NCBI GenBank assembly: GCA_036504075.1
Contig: DASXVX010000032.1
Location: 145,389 to 209,388 of the forward strand
Direction: 5' to 3'
DNA length: 64,000 bases
Source: DASXVX01 sp036504075
GTDB taxonomy: Bacteria; Bacillota; Sulfobacillia; Symbiobacteriales; Symbiobacteriaceae
Below the pieces are notes generated by a model, which worked only from the letters and a program-made list of their open reading frames with translations, ran no database searches and was not told the DNA's origin. Numbering within the stretch: the stretch's first letter is position 1; each line of letters opens with the position of its first letter. Positions 7,622 to 17,284 of the stretch are shown piece by piece. A program made the translations under genes and the position numbers.

Positions 7622-9028
7622 CTACCCGATCCGCCGTTTCGATAGCTGGGGCGCCGACGAAGGACCGCCCGAACGGGGGAGGAACTTCCCGTAACCGGCT
7701 TCGCCGGCCAAAGCCTCGTTCTGCACCACCGGCCGCCCCCGCACCAGCACATGCCGGGCGGCCCCGTGCACCGGCAGGTTTTCGTAAGGCGTCTGGTCCG
7801 CCAGCGTGTGGTGCGTGGCTGCCGACCAGATGCGAGTCTGCATTGGGTCCCACACCACCACGTCGGCGTCGGCCCCCGGGGCGATGCTCCCCTTGGCCGG
7901 GTGCAGCCCGAAAATGCGGGCCGGGTTGGTGGCCGTAAGGGCGACGAGCTCTTCGAGGCTGATGGCCCCCTCCTCGACCCCGTAGGTGTACAGGAACGGG
8001 ATGCGCTCCTCCAGACCCGGCAGACCGCCGGGGATGCGGTCTAACCGGTCCCGGCCCCGCTCCCGCTGCGCCTGTGTCCACGGGCAGTGGTCGCTGGCAA
8101 CCACGTCGACCTGGCGGGCTGCAAGCGCCTTCCAGAGCGCATCCCGGTCGGCGTCTGTCCGGACCGGCGGCGAGCAAATCAGCGTGGAACCGGCGAAGTC
8201 CGGTTGGTCCAAATCCGCGGCTGTGAACACGAGGTACTGGGTGCAGGTCTCAGCATCGACCTTGAGGCCCCGGGACCGGGCCTGCAGCACTTCGGCCAGC
8301 GCCTCCCGACAGGAGATGTGGACCACGTAGAGCCGGGCCTCGGCCAACTCCGCCAGGCGGCAGGCCCGGGCCGTCGCCTCGGCTTCGGCGGCGGCGGGGC
8401 GGGTGGCGGCGTGGTACTTCGGGGCGGTTTCGCCCCGGGCCACCGCTTCGGCTACCAGCAGGTCGATGACCTCGCCGTTCTCGCTGTGGATCAGGGCCAG
8501 GCCGCCCGCTCGACCGATGGCCCGCATGGCGGCAAAGGCTTCGGCGTCCGACAGCATGAGCGCCTTGTAAGCCAGGTACAGCTTGAAGGACGGCACGCCG
8601 GCCCGCACCATGGCGGGAATCTCGGCCAGGGTCTCCGGCCGGGCCTCAATCAGGCTCATGTGGAACCCGTAGTCCACCATCGCCCCGGGCCGGGCCCGGG
8701 CTTGCCAGTCGCCGAGGGCCTCGGCGAGCGGCCGTCCCCGTTCCGGCGTGATCATGTCGATGACGGTGGTGGTCCCGCCGAAGGCGGCGGCGACGGTGCC
8801 CGAATACCAGGTGTCGGCGTTGAAGCCGCCGCCTGAGGGCATTTCGATGTGGGTGTGCGGGTCGATGGCCCCGGGCAGCACGAAGCAGCCGGATGCATCA
8901 AGGACCGTGTCGCCCGGGGATTTCACGCCCAGCCCGACGGCGGCGATGCGCCCGCCTTCAATCCGCACATCGCCCTTGAACCGTCCGACGGCCGAAACGA
9001 CGGTCCCGCCTTCAATCACGATGGTCAT
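7622..9028 (-). CDS. hyuA: Dihydropyrimidinase/hydantoinase-type amidohydrolase
   Basis: A 468-residue cyclic amidohydrolase with the metal-site motifs of the family: DPHTHIEM, the Lys in SFKLYLAYK that is carbamylated in dihydropyrimidinases, HSENGE, VVHISC and SDHCPW. It would open a cyclic ureide ring (hydantoin or dihydropyrimidine-like, or the ring left after purine cleavage). The start at 9028 has a perfect AAAGGAGG site 7 nt upstream. The frame is open further upstream but would run into the regulator gene. The gap to the regulator is 13 nt and to the PLP enzyme 12 nt, so this is one operon. The name follows the E. coli ygeZ/hyuA position and the family. Substrate is not proven. Confidence 0.88.
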   Translation of the reverse strand: MTIVIEGGTVVSAVGRFKGDVRIEGGRIAAVGLGVKSPGDTVLDASGCFVLPGAIDPHTHIEMPSGGGFNADTWYSGTVAAAFGGTTTVIDMITPERGRPLAEALGDWQARARPGAMVDYGFHMSLIEARPETLAEIPAMVRAGVPSFKLYLAYKALMLSDAEAFAAMRAIGRAGGLALIHSENGEVIDLLVAEAVARGETAPKYHAATRPAAAEAEATARACRLAELAEARLYVVHISCREALAEVLQARSRGLKVDAETCTQYLVFTAADLDQPDFAGSTLICSPPVRTDADRDALWKALAARQVDVVASDHCPWTQAQRERGRDRLDRIPGGLPGLEERIPFLYTYGVEEGAISLEELVALTATNPARIFGLHPAKGSIAPGADADVVVWDPMQTRIWSAATHHTLADQTPYENLPVHGAARHVLVRGRPVVQNEALAGEAGYGKFLPRSGGPSSAPQLSKRRIG

Positions 9029-9041
9029 GGCGTTGCCTCCT

Positions 9042-9584
9042 TTAGAAGCGCGGCGGGGTGATGGCGGCCAGCACCGACAGCTCCCGCTCTCCGGGGTTGG
9101 TAATCTTATGGGGCAGGGAGGCCCGGAATTGGATGGCATCGCCTTCGGCCAACCGGTAGGTCGCACCGGCCACTTCGATTGACATTTCGCCTTCCAGCAC
9201 GACGAAGCACTCTTCGCCGGGGTGCGTGATGGGTTCATCTTCGGCGGATACGCCGGGCGGCAGCCGGGTCAGCACGACTTCCAACTGCAGGTTGGGGTCG
9301 GGCGGGGAGAGTAGCTCCCACTGGGCCGGCGTGTCCTGGAGCCGCAGAATCCGCCGTTCGGTCACGCGGACTACCGGGCTGGGGGCGGCCTCGTCCAGCA
9401 GAAAGTAGAAGACGGGGACGTCCAGGGCCTCGGCGATGCGGCGCAGCGAGGAGATGGACGGCTCGGCCATGTCTCGCTCGGCCTGGCTGAGGAAGCTAGC
9501 CGTGAGGCCGGAGCGGATGGCTAGCTCCTGCAGGCTTATGTCCAGGTGCAGCCTCCGCTTACGTATGCGCTCGCCTAAAGCCAC
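9042..9584 (-). CDS. XRE-family regulator with C-terminal cupin domain
   Basis: A 180-residue regulator. Residues 5-60 form an XRE helix-turn-helix (LQELAIRSGLTASFLSQAER). Residues 100-178 form a cupin (LPPGVSAEDEPITHPGEE, EGDAIQFRASLPHKITNPGE) that probably binds a small ligand. The start is a GTG at 9584 preceded by AGGAAG at 9-nt spacing. It is the first gene of the regulator-hydantoinase-PLP-ygeY-ygeW run and follows a 308-bp structured leader, so it is probably the local sensor of a purine or ureide intermediate. Whether it activates or represses cannot be told. Confidence 0.88.
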   Translation of the reverse strand: MALGERIRKRRLHLDISLQELAIRSGLTASFLSQAERDMAEPSISSLRRIAEALDVPVFYFLLDEAAPSPVVRVTERRILRLQDTPAQWELLSPPDPNLQLEVVLTRLPPGVSAEDEPITHPGEECFVVLEGEMSIEVAGATYRLAEGDAIQFRASLPHKITNPGERELSVLAAITPPRF

Positions 9585-9892
9585 CTTGGGCCACTTCCTT
9601 TGCTTTGCTTTGCGGGTTGAGGGTCACGCCGGTCAGGGACACCCCTTCGCTTCCACAATCCCTTGCCAAGGGGCACTAGGCCTTGTGGTGGGCGCACCGA
9701 TTTCGGAACCGCTGTTGGGGGATACGCTTTCGGGGACGCACCGCCGAAATCGGCTAACTCTCTGTACGGCCAAGTGCCCCTAAGCTTCGGGCTTGTACGT
9801 CCGCTTCGGGGTACCCCTGCCCGGCTTCGCCTACCTGCACTCGCCGGAAGGGGCCCTATGGCTTGGCTCGCCCGGAGCGGAGGCGTTAAACG
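9585..9892 (-). other. 308-bp non-coding leader between ssnA and the regulator
   Basis: No credible gene lies here. It contains the nested inverted repeat described separately and, immediately before the regulator's ribosome site, three tandem copies of a 5-bp unit (GCAAA on the minus strand). Several short CTTCGG/CGGGG runs suggest further hairpins. No clear -35/-10 pair was found. Confidence 0.5.
9669..9781. repeat. Nested inverted repeats in the regulator leader
   Basis: Outer arms 9669-9682 and 9768-9781 pair over 14 bp with one mismatch (AGGGGCACTaGGCC). Inner arms 9697-9706 (CCGATTTCGG) and 9744-9753 (CCGAAATCGG) are perfect complements. The arrangement fits either a folded 5' leader RNA or the remains of a small palindromic insertion. 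Confidence 0.65.
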
Positions 9893-11215
9893 CTAGATAC
9901 GCGCCCACACCGCGGCCGCCACTTTCTGCGCTTCTTTTGCCAGCGCCTCCTCGTCGACGCTCAGAAGCTTGTGCCCCTTGACCTTGAGTTGCCCGGCAAC
10001 CAGGACGGTGTTCACGTGGGCGGACGAGAGGCCGAAGAAGATGTGGAACGGGGCGTTTTCGGCGGTGACGGGGGTGGGGGGGCGGTAGTCGGTCACGACG
10101 ATGTCGGCGGCGGCGCCCGGTTCCAGGCGGCCCAGCCTCACGCCGAAGACTTCGCTCAGGATTTTCGGGTTGTCGTGCAGCAGGACCTCGGCGAACTCGG
10201 CGATCCCGGCGGATGGCGTCTGGGTGCTGTGGCTGTGGAACGTGGCGGCGGTGCGGAGGCTCTCCAGCATATCCGGGGTGTAGCCGTCGGTCCCGAGGGC
10301 TACCCGGACGTTGCGCTCCCGCATCCGCAGAATGCGAGGCCAGCCGACGGCGTTGCCCATGTTGGAGTGCGGCTGGTGGGTCAGGATTGCGCCGGATTCG
10401 GCCAGCAGGGCGATTTCCTCGTCCGTCAGGTGGACGCCGTGGCCGACAAACGTGCCCGGCCGCAGAATACCGGCTGCGGCCAGGCGGTGCGTCGTCCGCT
10501 TGCCGTACTTGAGCAGGCTGTCGGCCTGGTCTTCCGGGCCTTCCGCCAGGTGAATGTGAAAGCCTACGCCCAGGTCCTCGGCCGTTCGGCGGCACGCTGC
10601 CAGCGTTTCGTCGGAGACCGTGAAGCCGGCGTGCAGACCGAAGCGGGCGGCGAGCATGGAGTCACCTGTCAGGTTCCGACTGAACCGGGCGTTCTCCGCA
10701 ATCCCGGCCGCTGCCCCTTCCGGGCCGTTCCGGTCCGTGACCTCATAGGCGAGGCAGGCTCGGACGCCTACAGAAGCGGCCGCCTGTGCGATGTCGTCCA
10801 GGCTGCCGGCAATGGCATCCGGGCTGGCGTGGTGGTCGCAGACGGCGGTCACGCCGGCCCGCAGGCTGTCGGCTAGCCCATACAGGGCGCTGATTCGGAC
10901 CGCTTCCCGGGTCAGCGCCTTATCCAGCTTCCACCAGACCTGCTCAAGAATCTGGCGGAAGGAGCGGGGCGGCGGTCCCGGGAACGCAAAGCCCCGGGCA
11001 AAGAGGCCGTACAGGTGCGTGTGGGCGTTGGTCAGACCGGGGATAATCATCCCGCCTTTGGCGTCCAGCACCTCGGCGTCCGGGCGCTGCGAGCGCAGCG
11101 TGGCGAAATCGCCGACCCGGGCAATCTTATCGCCATCAACCAGGATGCCGCCGTCCGGGACGACCTCGCCGGCCGACATGGTCACCAACGGGCCGGGGCC
11201 GATCAACAGCGTCAT
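9893..11215 (-). CDS. ssnA: SsnA-type amidohydrolase
   Basis: A 440-residue metal-dependent aminohydrolase, almost the length of E. coli SsnA. It has the ATZ/TRZ-family motifs PGLTNAHTHLY, FHIHLAEG, FVGHGVHL and the late metal Asp in LGTDGYTPD. Members deaminate or dechlorinate N-heterocycles. SsnA is a constant part of anaerobic purine-degradation clusters. The start at 11215 follows GGGGAGGTGGAGGC. Upstream in-frame sequence belongs to the dehydrogenase gene. The gap to that gene is 14 nt. Confidence 0.88.
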   Translation of the reverse strand: MTLLIGPGPLVTMSAGEVVPDGGILVDGDKIARVGDFATLRSQRPDAEVLDAKGGMIIPGLTNAHTHLYGLFARGFAFPGPPPRSFRQILEQVWWKLDKALTREAVRISALYGLADSLRAGVTAVCDHHASPDAIAGSLDDIAQAAASVGVRACLAYEVTDRNGPEGAAAGIAENARFSRNLTGDSMLAARFGLHAGFTVSDETLAACRRTAEDLGVGFHIHLAEGPEDQADSLLKYGKRTTHRLAAAGILRPGTFVGHGVHLTDEEIALLAESGAILTHQPHSNMGNAVGWPRILRMRERNVRVALGTDGYTPDMLESLRTAATFHSHSTQTPSAGIAEFAEVLLHDNPKILSEVFGVRLGRLEPGAAADIVVTDYRPPTPVTAENAPFHIFFGLSSAHVNTVLVAGQLKVKGHKLLSVDEEALAKEAQKVAAAVWARI

Positions 11216-11229
11216 GCCTCCACCTCCCC

Positions 11230-12378
11230 TCAGGGTTTGGGCAGCTTCGTCAGTTCGTCCCGTGGGCGGAACGAGAGTGCGCCCGTCGGACAGGCCGAGA
11301 CGCAGAGGCCGCACTGGAAGCAGAGTTCGGCAGTAATCACGGGCAAGTGCCGCCGGGGCGCCGCGATGGCGTCGTAGTAGCAGACATCGTCGCAGATGCC
11401 GCACTGGATGCACTGGGCTTCGGCCAGCACCGGCGGTTCTTCCTCGACCGTGATGACCCGCTGCCCATGGCCGTACTTCTGCAGGTAGGCGGATTGGATC
11501 TCGGCCACGCCGCCCAGGGCGTGGTCATCCAGCCAGGCGCCTAGCCCCATGGCCAGCTCGCCGTAAATCGCCGGGCCGCGGATGATTGCCGCCGTGGTCA
11601 CCTGAACCAGGCTGGCGCCCACCTGCAGGAACTCGATCACATCCCGCGTCGACATGGCGCCGCCCGAGGCGATGACCGGCTTGTGCGTCCGGTTGGCGAC
11701 CGCAAAGACCGTGCGCACCGCGATCGGGTGCACCGGCGTGCCGGAGAGCCAGCCATAGCCGTCCGGGCCGCCCAGCCGCGGCTTGCCGCCTTCGTCCACA
11801 TCGATGTCCAGCACCGGGCCGAACCGGGCCATGCAGGTAAAGGCGTCCACATAAGGCTCCACCTCGGCCGCCCGTTCGGCGATGTCCTCGCCGTGAGCGA
11901 GGCTCAACTTGGCGATGACCGGCACAGTCACGGATTCCCGCAGCGCCTTGAGCGCCGCGACCGCGTCGTGCCAGCTCAGGTAGGACGTGGCGTACTCCAG
12001 GGCCTGGGCGCCTGCGGCCACCAGGGCCGGACCCAGGGTGGGGACTTCGCCGGCCGTGCCCGTGAGCGAGGCGATCAGCGGCACGCCCCGCTGTCCCGCG
12101 GCGCCGGCGACTTTCGGGTAAATGTTGGCCAGCCAGTCCGCCACCGGGCGGGTGGACGGACCCACGTTGCTGAGGAGGCCGTCCTTCCCGTAGGCGACGA
12201 CCGACGGTTCGGCCGGCGGGGTCACCGGCCCCGGCGCCACCGTCCGGGCGACCAGCCCGCCGGCGCCGCCGGACAGGGCGCCCAGCAGGTCGGCCTCGCC
12301 GTCCGCCTGTGGGCCTGGTCCGCAGAGAATCGGGTTGGGAAAGTGCAGGCCCAAAATATCGACCGTGAGTCTAGCCAT
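11230..12378 (-). CDS. Dihydroorotate/dihydropyrimidine dehydrogenase-like protein with 2[4Fe-4S] tail
   Basis: A 382-residue protein. Residues 1-300 form a flavin TIM barrel of the dihydroorotate dehydrogenase/PreA family (PNPILCGPGP, VPVIAKLS, VIASGGAM). Residues 315-370 hold two ferredoxin-type clusters (CIQCGICDDVC and CFQCGLCVSACP). This is the PreA layout: reduction or oxidation of a C=C bond in a pyrimidine-like ring, with electrons passed through the clusters. AGGGAGG lies before the ATG. The first 8 nt overlap the end of the related upstream gene. In this operon the ring is probably a purine-derived intermediate rather than uracil. Confidence 0.83.
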   Translation of the reverse strand: MARLTVDILGLHFPNPILCGPGPQADGEADLLGALSGGAGGLVARTVAPGPVTPPAEPSVVAYGKDGLLSNVGPSTRPVADWLANIYPKVAGAAGQRGVPLIASLTGTAGEVPTLGPALVAAGAQALEYATSYLSWHDAVAALKALRESVTVPVIAKLSLAHGEDIAERAAEVEPYVDAFTCMARFGPVLDIDVDEGGKPRLGGPDGYGWLSGTPVHPIAVRTVFAVANRTHKPVIASGGAMSTRDVIEFLQVGASLVQVTTAAIIRGPAIYGELAMGLGAWLDDHALGGVAEIQSAYLQKYGHGQRVITVEEEPPVLAEAQCIQCGICDDVCYYDAIAAPRRHLPVITAELCFQCGLCVSACPTGALSFRPRDELTKLPKP

Positions 12379-13297
12379 GCAGCTTACCTCCCTGCGCCCC
12401 CACCTGGCGCAGGTAGAGTCCCTGCACCTGGGAGATATCGTCGTAGCCGTGGGCGTCCAGCCACTCGCTGACGCCGCGGGCCAGCTTGGCGTAGTAATCC
12501 TGGCCCCGGAGCAGGATAACCGTGCATACCTGCACCAGGCTGGCGCCGGCCATGAAGAACGCGATCACGTCTTTGGCCGTCACGATGCCGCCGATGCCGA
12601 CCACGGGTTTTTGCACCCGCCGGGCCACCTCGAAAACGGAGCGCAGGGCCAGCGGGCGAATGGGTGCGCCGGAGAGCCAGCCGTAGCCGTGCGTGCTGCC
12701 CAGCACCGGCTCCACCCGCTCGATGTCGATGCTAAGCGCCGGGCCGTAAGAATTTATGATGGCGAAACCATCCACGTAGGGCTCAATTTCGGCGGCCAAC
12801 TCGCCCAGGTCGCCTTTGTGCGGACTCAGCTTGGCGATGATCGGCACCTTCACCGACTCCCGAAGCGCTTTGGCCGTTTCAATGAGCCGGTCGGGGTCCA
12901 GGTAGTGGATGCTGAACTCGATGGCATCCACGCCTTTGGCCTCGACTTTCGGCCCGATTTCCCGCAGGTCGGCGGGCGTGTAGCCAATGGAGGCCAGGAA
13001 CGGCAGCCCGTGCTCCCGTGCCGCCGCCAGGCCGATATCGTACTCCCGCTCCAGCCAGGCTTCGGGCGTCAGTTCGGTCCAGAGTTCCGTGTTGAGCATG
13101 CCGGTGGGGCCCAGGCGGAACATGTCGGGCCGGGGCACTTCGGCGGCCCGCACGGAGACCGTTTTGGCCAGAAGCCCCCCGGCGCCGCCTTCGGCGGTCT
13201 TGCGCAACTGCTCGCCGGTCCCGACGTTGGGGCCGGCCGCCGGCAGAATCGGATTCCGGAAATGCATTCCCAGGAGGTCTACTGCAATCTTTGCCAT
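12371..13297 (-). CDS. Dihydroorotate dehydrogenase-like protein without Fe-S tail
   Basis: A 308-residue flavin TIM-barrel protein, paralogous to the protein encoded next (shared openings MHFRNPILP / LHFPNPILC, VPIIAKLSPHKGD, VVGIGGIV) but lacking the C-terminal ferredoxin domain. It is the size of class 1 dihydroorotate dehydrogenases. The start at 13297 has AAGGGGG about 7 nt before ATG. It overlaps the Fe-S paralogue by 8 nt, so the two are made together and may form a heteromer in which only one partner carries clusters. Exact substrate unknown. Confidence 0.8.
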   Translation of the reverse strand: MAKIAVDLLGMHFRNPILPAAGPNVGTGEQLRKTAEGGAGGLLAKTVSVRAAEVPRPDMFRLGPTGMLNTELWTELTPEAWLEREYDIGLAAAREHGLPFLASIGYTPADLREIGPKVEAKGVDAIEFSIHYLDPDRLIETAKALRESVKVPIIAKLSPHKGDLGELAAEIEPYVDGFAIINSYGPALSIDIERVEPVLGSTHGYGWLSGAPIRPLALRSVFEVARRVQKPVVGIGGIVTAKDVIAFFMAGASLVQVCTVILLRGQDYYAKLARGVSEWLDAHGYDDISQVQGLYLRQVGAQGGKLHG

Positions 13298-13310
13298 CTG
13301 CGTTCCCCCT

Positions 13311-14434
13311 TCACGGCACGGGCTCGATGAGAATGTCGGCGGCCCCGCCGCAAAGCGCATCCTGCTCCTCGACATACTGGGCGTTGAACAGGAGCGGCTG
13401 CCGATCTTTCATGCACCGGGCGGCCATCCGGACGACCTCCGCCTCCCGCTGCCCGCCGCCGACGCTGCCCAGCGGCCGGCCGTCGGTGCGCACCAGCATG
13501 TGCGCCCCCGGCCCCCGGGGCGTGCTGCCGCGGACCCGGACCACCGTTGCCAGGGCGCACGGCTCGCCCCGCTCCAGGGCGTCCGCCAGCGCCAGCCAGA
13601 CCCGCACATTCTCCCGGTCGCCGGTGGGTACCGGCCGGGGCCGGGGCGGCGCCTCCGCGGCCCCGACGGCGGATGACAACGGCAGGCAGGGTCCGCCCCG
13701 CCGCACGGCGATCAGTTCGGCCACGATTGCGACCGCGATTTCGGCGGGCGTCTCCGCCCCGATGTCCAGCCCCACGGGCGCCCGCACCCAGTCCAGGGCA
13801 CCGGTCGTCACCTCGCCCGTTGCCAGGAGCGTCTGCTTCAGCGTCCGCACCTTGCGGCGGCTGCCGATCATGCCAATATAGGCGGCCGGCCAGCGCAGCG
13901 CGGTGCGCAGGACGGCCAGGTCACCCTCATGGCTCCGGGTGGCGATCACGATAAAGTCCGTCGGGCGGGGGTTCATGCGGCTCAGGGCCTCCGCCGGATC
14001 GGCACAGGAGACGGCGGCGCCCGGAAACCGGTCCGGTCCGGCAAAGTCGGGCCGGTCATCGACCACGGTCACGGCGAAACCGGCCGCCAGGGCGGCGGGG
14101 GCCAGGTCTTTCGCCACGTGGCCGCCCCCCAGCACAATCAGGCCGGGCAGCGGCAGCACGGGGTCGGCAAACAGGAGCCGGCCCCCCGACTCGGCCACCC
14201 GGGGCCGGCCGTCGGTCAGCGCCTCCCGCCCCACGGTGACCAGGGCCTGATTCAGGGGGTCTGCCGAATCCATATCACCCTGGCGGTCCGACCCCACCAG
14301 GCCGCAGGTCCCGGGCAGGGGGCCGTCGAGGACCCCCACCCGACAGGTCGGCACCCCGGCCCGCACGGCCTGAACCAGCGTCGCCCAGCGATCGCGGAGC
14401 AAGTCGGGCTGCGGCCGGGGCTCTACCGTTCGTG

Positions 14435-14438
<4 letters not shown>
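13311..14438 (-). CDS. XdhC/CoxI-family molybdenum hydroxylase maturation factor, unusual domain order
   Basis: A 375-residue protein. Residues 95-235 match the Rossmann domain normally at the C-terminus of XdhC (VLGGGHVAKDLAPAA, TVVDDRP, YIGMIGSRRK). Residues 285-345 match the CoxI domain normally at the N-terminus (LATVVRVRGSTPRGPGAHML, GSVGGGQREAEVV). Residues 1-90 look like a second, worn CoxI-like segment. XdhC proteins bind and help insert or sulfurate the Mo cofactor of xanthine dehydrogenase. It overlaps the Fe-S subunit gene by ATGA. The inverted domain order could be a permutation or a fusion after loss. Confidence 0.82.
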
Positions 14439-14902
<464 letters not shown>

Positions 14903-14914
14903 GGCTGCCACCCC

Positions 14915-17284
14915 CTACTCGGCTTCATCTTGGGGCCGGGCGGACCCTTCATCTTGGGGCCGGGCGTGCTCTTCATCTGTGGGCTGCGCGTACTCTTCGC
15001 CTGAAGTCTGGTGCAACCGGGCTGCCAGGCCGGCCACTTTGGCCGCCTGAAGGCGCTCCCGCAGCCGAGGCGTGTCTTCCACCGGCCCGAGGTTCTGGCG
15101 CTTTCGCTCCATGGCCTCCCAGATCCGCTCCGGGGTGGCCGGCGTCCGGGTGATCGTCACGTCCAGGGCGTCCCGGATGGCGTTCACGATGGCCGCCGGG
15201 GCAGGCACAATCGGCACTTCGCCCATGCCCTTGGCCCCGGACGGGCCGGTGTCGTCCGGCACTTCCACGATCAGCGTATCCACGTGGGGGGCGTCCTGGG
15301 CCGATGGAATGATATACGTCGACAGGCCGGTGTTCTTGTGGATGCCATCCACAATCACGGTGTCTTCCATCAGTGCGAAGCCCAGGCCCTGGACGACGCC
15401 GCCTTCGGACTGGCCTTCGATGCCCTGCGGGTTGATCGCCTTGCCGGCATCGACGACCGAAGCGACTTCGAGCACCTCGACTTCGCCGGTCAGCGTGTCG
15501 ACCTCCACCAGCGCGGCCTGGGCGCCGTACCCGTAGATATGGTGCGGCAGGCCGAACGCGCCCGGAATCGCCTCCGGTGCCTCGGGCCAGTCGAACCGGG
15601 ACTGGACTTTCAGCGTCCGGCCTTCGCGCCGGGCGGCCTCAATACCGCCGCTCTCGGCCAGAATCGCTTTCATGGACTCGGCGGCCAGTTGGATCGCCTT
15701 CCCGCCGGTGTAGACCGAGCGGGTGGCCGTTACCGTGCCGGAATCCGGCGAGTAGCCGGTATCGCCCTGAATCACCTCGATATCGGCAATGTCACAGCCC
15801 AGCGCTTCAGCCGCAAACTGGGCATAGGCGGTCTGGTTGCCGGTGCCGATCTCCTGAATGGAGATGCCCACCTTGAACCGCCCGTCAGCCAACAGTTCGA
15901 TGACCGCCGCCCCGAAGTCCGGGAGGTTTTTGCCCAGGCCCAGCCCCTGCATGCAGAGCGCCATGCCGACGCCCCGGCGCTTCCAGGGGTCAGGCGCTGC
16001 CTTGCGGAGCATCTGACCCTGCCACAGGGCGGACTGCTCCAGGGCGTCCAGGCAGGCCTGGGTGCCCACCGGCCGGAGCATCGGATTGCCGATCGCCGAC
16101 CGCTCGCCCTGGACCAGCGCGTTCTGCCGGCGGAGTTCCAGCGGGTCGCGGCCCAGCTTCAGGGCGATTTCGTCGATGTTGCCCTCCAGCGCCGTCACAA
16201 TCTGCGGAACGCCGAAGCCCCGCATGGCGCCGGAGATGCCGTTGTTCGTGTAGACGCAGTAGCCCGCCAGGTCCACGTGATCGAACCGGTACGGCCCGCC
16301 GGCTTGCTCCAGGGACAGGTTTACCACCGGGCCGCCCAGCGTGGCGTAGGCGCCGGTATCGGCGACCACCGTGACCTCATTGGCCAGGAACGTACCGTCG
16401 GCCGCGGCCGCCGTCCGCATGTGAATCAGGAACGGGTGCCGCTTGACACCGGCGATCATCGACTCCTCCCGGGAGAGGTGGAGTCGGACGGGCCGGTGAT
16501 TCGTGTGCAGGGCCAGCAGGGCCAGGTAGTGCTGGACCGTCAGTTCGTCCTTGCCGCCGAAGGCGCCGCCGGCCGGACTCGAAATCTCCCGGATCCGCTC
16601 CGGCTCCCAGCCGAGAATCCGGGCCAGCTGGAGCCGGTCCCGGAACGCCGCTTGCGCCGCACAGTGGATCAAGAGCGTGCCGTCATCAAGCAGCTGTCCC
16701 CAGCCGCCCTCCGTCTCCAAAAAGATATGCGCCTGCCGCGGCGTCAGGTAAAGATGATCGGCAATGACCGCCGCCTGCTGGAACGCCGCTTTCGTGTCGC
16801 CGCGTTGAATCACCGTTCGCAGGTGGATGTTGCCGGTGTCGTGCACCAGCGTCGCGCCGGGCATCATCGCCGCCAGCGGGTCATCCACCAGGGGCAGCGG
16901 CTCGTAGTCCACCTCGATCAGGTTCAGGGCGGCGGCGGCGATCTCGGGCGTCTCCGCGGCCACCAGCGCCACGGCGTCGCCGGTCATGCGCACCTTGTCT
17001 TGGCAGAGCACCGGTTGGTCGGGGATCACGATGCCAAAGCCGTTCAGGCCGGGCACGTCCGCTCCGGTCAGCACGCAGATGACGCCTTCCAGCGCTTTCG
17101 CTTTGGCCGTGTCGATCTTCAGAATTCGGGCATGGGGGTATTTCGACCGGAGCACCCGGCCGTAGCAGGGGTTCGGGAAGGTCCGGTCCGTCAGGTAGAC
17201 CGGGTCGCCCTGGGTTTTCGGGGCGGCGTCCACACGGGCGACCGACCGGCCCAGGTACGTCTTTGCGATGATCGCCTCAGGCAC
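14915..17284 (-). CDS. Xanthine-dehydrogenase-type molybdopterin subunit
   Basis: A 789-residue catalytic subunit of the xanthine oxidase family. It has the a/b hammerhead start, cofactor-binding segments GGAFGGKDEL, GAMRGFGVPQ and SIQEIGTGNQTAYAQ, and the catalytic Glu at about residue 689 in GAKGMGEVPI. It hydroxylates a purine or other N-heterocycle. The start is GTG 17284 with GGAGGAGG upstream, overlapping the FAD subunit gene by 8 nt. The last 30 residues are a poorly conserved acidic tail made by a 24-bp tandem repeat. The set is a split three-subunit enzyme, unlike the fused enzyme at 27.9-30.7 kb. Confidence 0.92.
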   Translation of the reverse strand: MPEAIIAKTYLGRSVARVDAAPKTQGDPVYLTDRTFPNPCYGRVLRSKYPHARILKIDTAKAKALEGVICVLTGADVPGLNGFGIVIPDQPVLCQDKVRMTGDAVALVAAETPEIAAAALNLIEVDYEPLPLVDDPLAAMMPGATLVHDTGNIHLRTVIQRGDTKAAFQQAAVIADHLYLTPRQAHIFLETEGGWGQLLDDGTLLIHCAAQAAFRDRLQLARILGWEPERIREISSPAGGAFGGKDELTVQHYLALLALHTNHRPVRLHLSREESMIAGVKRHPFLIHMRTAAAADGTFLANEVTVVADTGAYATLGGPVVNLSLEQAGGPYRFDHVDLAGYCVYTNNGISGAMRGFGVPQIVTALEGNIDEIALKLGRDPLELRRQNALVQGERSAIGNPMLRPVGTQACLDALEQSALWQGQMLRKAAPDPWKRRGVGMALCMQGLGLGKNLPDFGAAVIELLADGRFKVGISIQEIGTGNQTAYAQFAAEALGCDIADIEVIQGDTGYSPDSGTVTATRSVYTGGKAIQLAAESMKAILAESGGIEAARREGRTLKVQSRFDWPEAPEAIPGAFGLPHHIYGYGAQAALVEVDTLTGEVEVLEVASVVDAGKAINPQGIEGQSEGGVVQGLGFALMEDTVIVDGIHKNTGLSTYIIPSAQDAPHVDTLIVEVPDDTGPSGAKGMGEVPIVPAPAAIVNAIRDALDVTITRTPATPERIWEAMERKRQNLGPVEDTPRLRERLQAAKVAGLAARLHQTSGEEYAQPTDEEHARPQDEGSARPQDEAE
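14923..14994 (-). repeat. Three 24-bp tandem repeats at the 3' end of the Mo-subunit gene
   Basis: Three consecutive 24-bp units begin cttcatct. Copies 1 and 2 are nearly identical and copy 3 is worn. They encode the repeating acidic tail (ARPQDE-like, 8 residues per unit) of the molybdopterin subunit. Confidence 0.85.
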
